The notes beneath the pieces were generated by a model, which did no database searches, was not told the DNA's origin, and saw only the letters and a program-made list of their open reading frames with translations. This document shows positions 58,374-64,000 of a stretch of DNA of 64,000 nt, piece by piece. The stretch is from Heliocidaris tuberculata (lineage: Eukaryota; Echinodermata; Echinoidea; Camarodonta; Echinometridae): NCBI GenBank assembly GCA_025618425.1, contig CM046850.1, positions 22,425,907 through 22,489,906 on the forward strand. Reading direction: 5' to 3'. The stretch's first letter is position 1; the number at the start of each line of letters is the position of its first letter. The position numbers and the translations under genes were made by a program.

Positions 58374-58765
58374 CTTTAAATAATAAACATACAAAACAAA
58401 CAAAACTAAGGAAAAAAGAATCTAACAAAAAAAGTATTACAAATGAGGATTGTTGAAATGCTTTTTCAGCCATTGAACAAATGCTAACTTATGTGTGTGT
58501 GTGAATATGAAATAACATTGTAATTTGTAACTAAAAGATGGACATTATGTTGACCACTCAAATATCTTGAAAACTATGTCAGATAAAGCATACAAAAAAT
58601 GACAAAATACTATATTAAAGATCACTTGTGTATTCAAAGATTTCTCAAAGATATATATAACAATGAGGTCTAACAATCACCAAAATAGCTTCCTTCAAGA
58701 AAGGATTAAGATTACAGAATACAAGCATACATACGACACAGCTTCTCTTTAGTATATGCACTTAC

Positions 58766-58806
58766 AACTTGGCAAAAAGTGCCCCATGGAGACAACTGGT
58801 TACTGT
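58766..58806 (-). CDS. Unrecognised gene, exon Q (41 nt)
   Basis: A micro-exon with acceptor TTTTGCTAG and donor AGTT|GTAAGT. It encodes TVTSCLHGALFAK and starts in phase 0, ending in phase 2. The joined product with exon R reads ALFAKLDLDPALKRVLLD with no frame break. Confidence 0.6.
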
Positions 58807-59285
58807 CTAGCAAAAAAAAAAAATTCAAGTTGTATGAAAAAAAACCCCCCAATAACCGATCAGAGACATATATCAGCCAAGTCTTGAAATGTTTAAATTG
58901 CCAGCAACATCAATGGTACAGGTTTTCAATCATACCTATGAGTGTCAGACGACTTGTTTCTCATCAAATTAACATTTCTTCCAAAATATACAGACAATAT
59001 GGTAGCTTCGCCAAACCTAGTGGCACAAAAAAACTACATTAAAAAAGTATGAGGGTTAAAGTAGTAGACATACTTCGTAGTCATGTTCATCTAATACATG
59101 TATCAACTATTACTGTAAAGCCTTGTTAAACATGACATTGTAATCCATCTCGATTAAAACCGAAAAATTAAATGACACAAGCCAAGTGTCTGCAAGCGGT
59201 TTTTTGTGCCACTAGATTTTTGTCAGCTACCGAAAACTCTCAACAAAAAATACACTGAGCTTAGAATCTGAAGCTAAAAGGATAC

Positions 59286-59359
59286 CGGTAAGCCAAGAGG
59301 AATTCCTTCGACTTCTCTTACGCTAGCAATAATCGTGTCAATGTTAGTTTTACAAGTAT
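59286..59359 (-). CDS. Unrecognised gene, exon P
   Basis: Acceptor TTCTTTGTAG, frame TCKTNIDTIIASVREVEGIP then LGLP, donor CCG|GTATCC, phase 1 to phase 0. It precedes exon Q in a consistent chain. Further exons must lie upstream and downstream but were not identified. The three exons may share a gene with, or lie 3' of, TM9SF2; the latter is likelier because the TM9SF2 stop comes first. Confidence 0.55.
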
Positions 59360-61274
59360 CTACAAAGAATTAAAATATACAATGCATTATGAAAATATAC
59401 TTTGGCATCTTGGAATGATTTATCGTCGCAGGATGCCAAATTATTCAATCTACTGTAGGATTACTAGCTTATCTTTATATCAGTTATTTTAACAAATTCT
59501 AATAATTGCAGCAAACATTAAAAAAGAAAAAAGAATTGCTTGCAAGGTAAAACAAAGATGATACTCAATTTAATATGAAAGAGCGTTAGCATTAGTTCCA
59601 AATGAAATAACTCCACATGGTCTACATCTAAAGTCATTTTTCATTTTTCAAAATGTAACCTTATTTGAATATTCTTATCTGAAACATACAGCTGTCCACA
59701 GAAATTAAGCTATGTACATGTACAGTATATTATCTATCCTCCCTCAAAAGATATCAAAATAGAATAAATAAACAATTTGATTTGATTTCATGCAATGAAA
59801 TAAATCATCTTTTATCACATACATGTATATAATAAACAAGTTTAACACACAATGGAAATTGTATACATTCGGAAGGGCTGACAAGCCCTTTACATTAAGA
59901 ATCCACTCATTATTCAGACAATAACTATGTTTGAAATAATATGGAACTTATACAAGCTACATGTACACAAACTGCCTATTTCACTATCAGCAAAAGAAAA
60001 TTGGCAGACTAAATGAATTTCCTTTAAAATGAGCAAATGAAATAATGGCAATAACTGCAATACATGCAAAATGTAGAAGAATATATCAAGGCCCTTAATA
60101 ATATTTACATCACTTTTTTGAATGGAGGACTGGGTTGTATCTCTTATTAAGGAAATTGCTTGTAAGCTTTTTAGTAAAATAAACAACAAATGTACACAAG
60201 GCCAAATGTGTAAATACATGTAGCTTCAAAGAAGCACATTCTCTTGCAACAACAAAAATTAAGATTTGCTCTCTAGTACGAGAGCATCTTAGTGTATTCT
60301 AGGCAAAGGAGTTTAGAGGGTCTCGGTCTTGTGGCTTAAATTTAACAATTTAGGTTAATTGATCATGATTTCTGCAGAAGAGACAGATGAGCAGAAGTCA
60401 GAATGCATTGTTAATAAGTCAAATTTCAGTCATAACTTCTCATACTAAGGTAGCTTACTGAAACGTCATGGCGCATAAAAACGCGGGAAAGATGAATATG
60501 ACAAAATTTTATTCTATAGCGGTAGAACCAAAATATTAGGATGTAGAAGTAGTATTTACCACTTTGAACACCCTAAAGCAAAATAATATGAAAACTTTTA
60601 TTCAGATATATGTCTGATTCTAATTTTAGAAGCACTGACAAAACTAGCAACTTTCCTCTCTGCCTTTCGCTAAGCTACCTAAAGCAGTATTGCAACTAGC
60701 AACTTTCCTCTCTGCGTTTCGCTAAGCTACCTAAAGCAGCATTGCTTTCTTTCATTTCAGATGCATTTGACCGCCAACAGCATTAAAGACTGCTGCTTTA
60801 CACAAGAACAATACAAACGTATCTAAACAAGGTACTAAACATACAGGATAAGGTACAGGAAGGTCGTAGGTTCAAACCCCCAGCACAGCACACTAATGTC
60901 CTTTGACAAGACATTAATCTACATTTGCCTCTCTCCACCCAGGTGTTAAATGGGTATCGGCAGGAAGGAATTCCTTGATTGCTGTGAGCAGCAAAATCGG
61001 TAGCCTAGTCAGAGCCTAGTTAGACCTTGAGCACCATGTGTGGTGGACAAAAGTGCTACATGTATATAATTATCCAATATTATTAATATTATTATTATTA
61101 TATTTATTATCATGATAGTATCAGGGAAGAGAAAAGCTTAGTATAAAGAGCCTGAGAAAATTAAATGGATGATGGCAGAGGAGCAATTTGTAACATGCTA
61201 TAAATTATTTATAATTTTTAAATTGCTGATAATCAATAAGCAAATCACAAGGCACTACAAAAACATTGAACACT
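59360..61274. other. AT-rich stretch, one SINE-like repeat
   Basis: No exon recognised. A short tandem repeat of a ~50-bp segment (AACTAGCAACTTTCCTCTCTG-like) lies at 60640-60740. Presumably intronic or intergenic to the minus-strand genes. Confidence 0.35.
60855..61110 (+). repeat. tRNA-derived SINE-like repeat
   Basis: It contains GGTTCAAACCC (60869-60879), close to the polymerase III box B consensus, then a body with TCTCCACCCAGGTGTTAAAT shared inverted with 5306-5460, and a tail of TTATTA-type repeats. Box A was not clear. Confidence 0.5.
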
Positions 61275-61779
61275 TAAAGGGGAAGTTCGACCCGAAGATT
61301 ACTTGAGTTTAAAAAATGCAGAAAAAATAAAGAAAAATATTGGCGAAAGTTTGGACAAAATCCGTTAAAGAATAACGGAGTTATGGACTTTTGAAGTTTT
61401 CATTTTGTGACGTCACATGCGAGCAGCTCCTCCATTATGTAATGTGATAAATATTCCATAAAATACAGTTTTCTCAGAAAATTTAGAATATTTTCGTCTG
61501 TGCATTTGATATATTGTCAGAAATGTTATTCAATACTAGATTCTGAAAAGAAACAATATTAAATTATCATGGAACGTAAAAAAAAATGCGAATATATGGA
61601 ATATTTATTACATGACCAATGGGCAGCTGCTCGCATGTGACGTCACGAATCCAAAACTTTAAATACTCATAACTCTTTTATTATTTGACCGATTTTCATC
61701 AAACCTTCGCCAATATTTTTTAAAATTTTTTCTGCATTTTTTAAACTCAAGTAATCTTCAGGGTGAACTTTCCCTTTAA
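61275..61779. mobile_element. Foldback element with TTAA ends and two CRE sites
   Basis: Inverted arms of roughly 150 bp. The outer ends are AAAGGGGAAGTTCGACCCGA and a near complement, each flanked by TTAA, which suggests a TTAA target duplication. Each arm carries the palindrome TGACGTCA (61408-61415 and 61638-61645). Non-coding. Confidence 0.7.
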
Positions 61780-62249
61780 ATTCTTGACACAAGCTCCAAG
61801 CACCAATGTAATAAAGTGAACACTACTTGGTTTGAACAGTATTGGCCTTATTGTCATCTCGTCTGACGAGTTATAGAATAGCTCTCTTCTCAATCCAGGC
61901 CAAGAAAACTGACTTTTACCATCGGATATTTCAAAACGCGAAATCAATATTGAGGAGATGTTAACATTTCACTGAAATTTTAGGTGGATCAAAATGCATG
62001 ATTGTCCATCTTGCCGTACATTGGTCATGCTCTGCCTGGTATATCAGACTCATAAAAACTTTAAACGTATTGAAAAACTTCTAGCTTATTTACATATTGA
62101 AACAATCAGTTCAAATAATACGAAACAAATATTTAAAAGTAGTTAAATCCTGTGCATTCATAAGCCAATATATTTCCTCCATACTGTTGAAGACTGTCTA
62201 CAGAAAGTCTCTCTCTTAGGGGAAGTGACAGTCACAATTTATTACCTCA

Positions 62250-62317
62250 TCAATCAACCTTGACTGAACCATAGATCTTGGTGACGAACCAAAAGCAGGC
62301 AAAGAATCCCATGGTAC
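62250..62317 (-). CDS. TM9SF2: TM9SF2-like nonaspanin, last coding exon
   Basis: Acceptor TTTGCAG, then (G)TMGFFACFWFVTKIYGSVKVD and TGA at 62250-62252. The ending is the very conserved last helix and KxD-type retention tail of TM9SF2/nonaspanins, which sit in Golgi and endosomal membranes. The phase-1 start matches the donor at 63316. The 3' UTR follows on the low-coordinate side. Confidence 0.88.
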
Positions 62318-63316
62318 CTGCAAAGTGAAAACAAGACAGAAAAGAATAATAATGATTCTAAGAAAAGGCAGAACAATGTTTTCATACCCCCCACCCCCTT
62401 CTGTGCAAAATCCATGACTGCTTCGCCACGCAACTCTTCTAGCATTTTGAATATTTCCCGTTACATTTCAAAAGTGTGCGTCAATCGGACATTTATTACA
62501 GATCTTTTCGCCCCAAGTAAATGCTTTTGTAGAAAAAAATCAGCCTTCAAAGGATTAGGCAACTCAGTTTGCTTTTAATAGTCCAGGCCTTCTTGCTAGT
62601 ACTTTAAACCCTTGGTGCTGATACCAAGGAGGAGCAATTTAAGAATCTCCAAAGTTGTTTTGGTCCTCCCAAACCACCTCCCCGGGATGTTGCAAGGCCA
62701 CATTTCTCTCAGTATGGACCAATGAATGTGTTAGTGAATACTTTCAACCTGCAAAATTGAATTAGTCCTCTCAGATCACCCCAATGGATTTTGGTAAAAC
62801 CACACTTCTGTCAATTTGAATTGTGCATAAAACTATTTTCTGCAGAGAAGCCCTTATGGTTCTAATGTACAACACATACTTCAGCGACAGTTATTCCTAG
62901 GTCAAATTTGTACAGTAGTCACATTCCAAACTTGGACCCCAAGTCCAAACACTACTTTAAAACCAGCAATGTTTGCGACATGGAAAATTTAGTGTTACGT
63001 CAATTACGATTCAATGATTTTGCGGCATGAAACTTTCGCAAATCTTAACCACTAGTGAAATTCGCGAACATTAAATGCTCGCAAAGTTTCTGGTGGTTTA
63101 CCTAACCCTAGCCGTAAATCTCATCTAAAACCCGATGACAAAATTAAGCCTACAGCAAATGTCAAATCACCTTCTCTTTCAAAGTTAATACACATGTATG
63201 AGTTGTAGAACCACCCTAGAAAGGTAACCTGTCCACAGTGGTCACTTTCACTGTTTCCCCTTTGGGTGGCCTTTATAGACAGGTTACACTGTCCGGCTAT
63301 GGTTCCTTGTACTCAC
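62318..63316 (-). other. TM9SF2 last intron
   Basis: A 999-bp GT-AG intron with no other exon seen. A short inverted repeat (TTTCGCAAATCTTAACCACTA, near 63022-63080) is present. Confidence 0.6.
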
Positions 63317-63488
63317 CACAGAAGAGGAAGAAGAGGATGACCATGATGACTGTGTAGCCAAAGTAGAGGACAGTGCTTGCCCAGCCGTGAAGGGTCAGTT
63401 TGGAGGCAAAGTAGTGAATGCAGTAGATGAAGAAATAGATGGCGGTGAAACCACTTGTCATGAAGGATCGCCACCACCAGTGATAGTC
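63317..63488 (-). CDS. TM9SF2: TM9SF2-like nonaspanin, penultimate exon
   Basis: A 172-nt exon, phase 0 to phase 1, encoding DYHWWWRSFMTSGFTAIYFF and three membrane helices ending FFLFCG. The WWWRSF-TSG block is diagnostic of the TM9SF family. Donor TGTG|GTGAGT joins the last exon exactly. The gene continues beyond the right edge of the window. TM9SF4 is the main alternative, but the final GFFACFWFVTKIY favours TM9SF2. Confidence 0.9.
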
Positions 63489-63595
63489 CTGCAAAAAAAA
63501 AAAAATATACCAGTCATTTGAATTGAAAACTCTTTTCGTACAGCTTTCCGTATATGCCCTTCATTACGGCTATGTCCATTTTTTATACTCACCAT

Positions 63596-63741
63596 GGCCC
63601 CGTTTCATAAAACTTGTTGTCGATAACAATTGCAACAGATCTATGACAAATTTGCTCTCAGCCAATCAGAAGCATGTATTTCAATAGCTTATGACTGTTA
63701 CTTTGCTTGTTATTGATAACAAGTTTTATGAAACAGGGCCC
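63596..63741. mobile_element. Palindromic MITE-like element (family member 6)
   Basis: Ends: GGCCCCGTTTCATAAAACTT and AAGTTTTATGAAACAGGGCC. The centre has CAGCCAATCAGAAG as in members 3 and 4. It lies in a TM9SF2 intron. Confidence 0.8.
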
Positions 63742-64000
63742 TTAATTAGACTTACTAATTGAAACAATCTAGCACAACAGGTGTCTGTTTGACAATCTTA
63801 ATAATGTATTCCTTTAAAAAGCTTCATAGTAAGCTGGTGACAGAAAGAGGAGAAAATGAGAGGGTGATAAAGAGAGACAGACCGGGTTGAGGGCAAGAGA
63901 AAAAAGAGAGGAACTCATTTCAGCAGAACTGCTGCTTAAGAGCAAAAGCAGAAAAATATTGAAAGATGTATGGAAAGAGGAGAGAGGTACACTGTACGAT
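63742..64000. other. Intronic, purine-rich
   Basis: A GA-rich tract near 63840-63910. No exon seen. Confidence 0.4.

Overview
The window looks like nuclear DNA of a marine invertebrate deuterostome, most likely an echinoderm. It is AT-rich, with intron-split genes, GT-AG splice sites, many short palindromic elements, a CR1/L2-like retrotransposon tail and one very large minisatellite. The organism call is an inference from gene families and repeat style. No rRNA, tRNA, CRISPR array or bacterial operon was seen.

Region 1 (about 3.3-20 kb, minus strand) holds the main gene, a large membrane receptor assembled here exon by exon. Read 5' to 3' (high to low coordinates) it encodes CUB, two discoidin (F5/8 type C) domains, CUB, CUB, a C-type lectin domain, a relic LDLa half, six LDLa modules, a seven-helix domain of the relaxin-receptor/LGR type, and a cytoplasmic tail of about 150 residues. 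Nearly all splice phases agree. Two junctions do not: lectin to LDLa, and last LDLa to the seven-helix exon. No leucine-rich repeats were found where this receptor class normally has them. The first exon with the start and signal peptide was not found.

Region 2 (20-25.5 kb) is mostly repeats, plus a weak plus-strand CUB-like exon and a plus-strand signal-peptide-like ORF.

Region 3 (25.6-44.4 kb) is a minisatellite of nearly 19 kb with an 11-bp unit, CCAGGTGTTAT, in higher-order repeats. Its left part carries 14 copies of a spacer that matches the unique DNA at the left edge. Its right part has a different higher-order unit. The long plus-strand ORFs here are artefacts of the unit length.

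Region 4 (44.4-54.6 kb) is gene-poor, with palindromic elements, a foldback and a diverged triplication. Region 5 (54.687-55.595 kb) is an intronless testis-specific serine kinase-like gene, plus strand. Region 6 (58.3-59.4 kb) has three minus-strand exons with matching phases from a gene I do not recognise. Region 7 (62.25-63.49 kb) has the last two coding exons of a TM9SF2-like nonaspanin, minus strand, which runs off the right edge.

The genes show no common pathway. The receptor is probably a surface sensor coupled to G proteins, TM9SF2 an endosome/Golgi membrane protein, and the kinase a probable germ-line protein.
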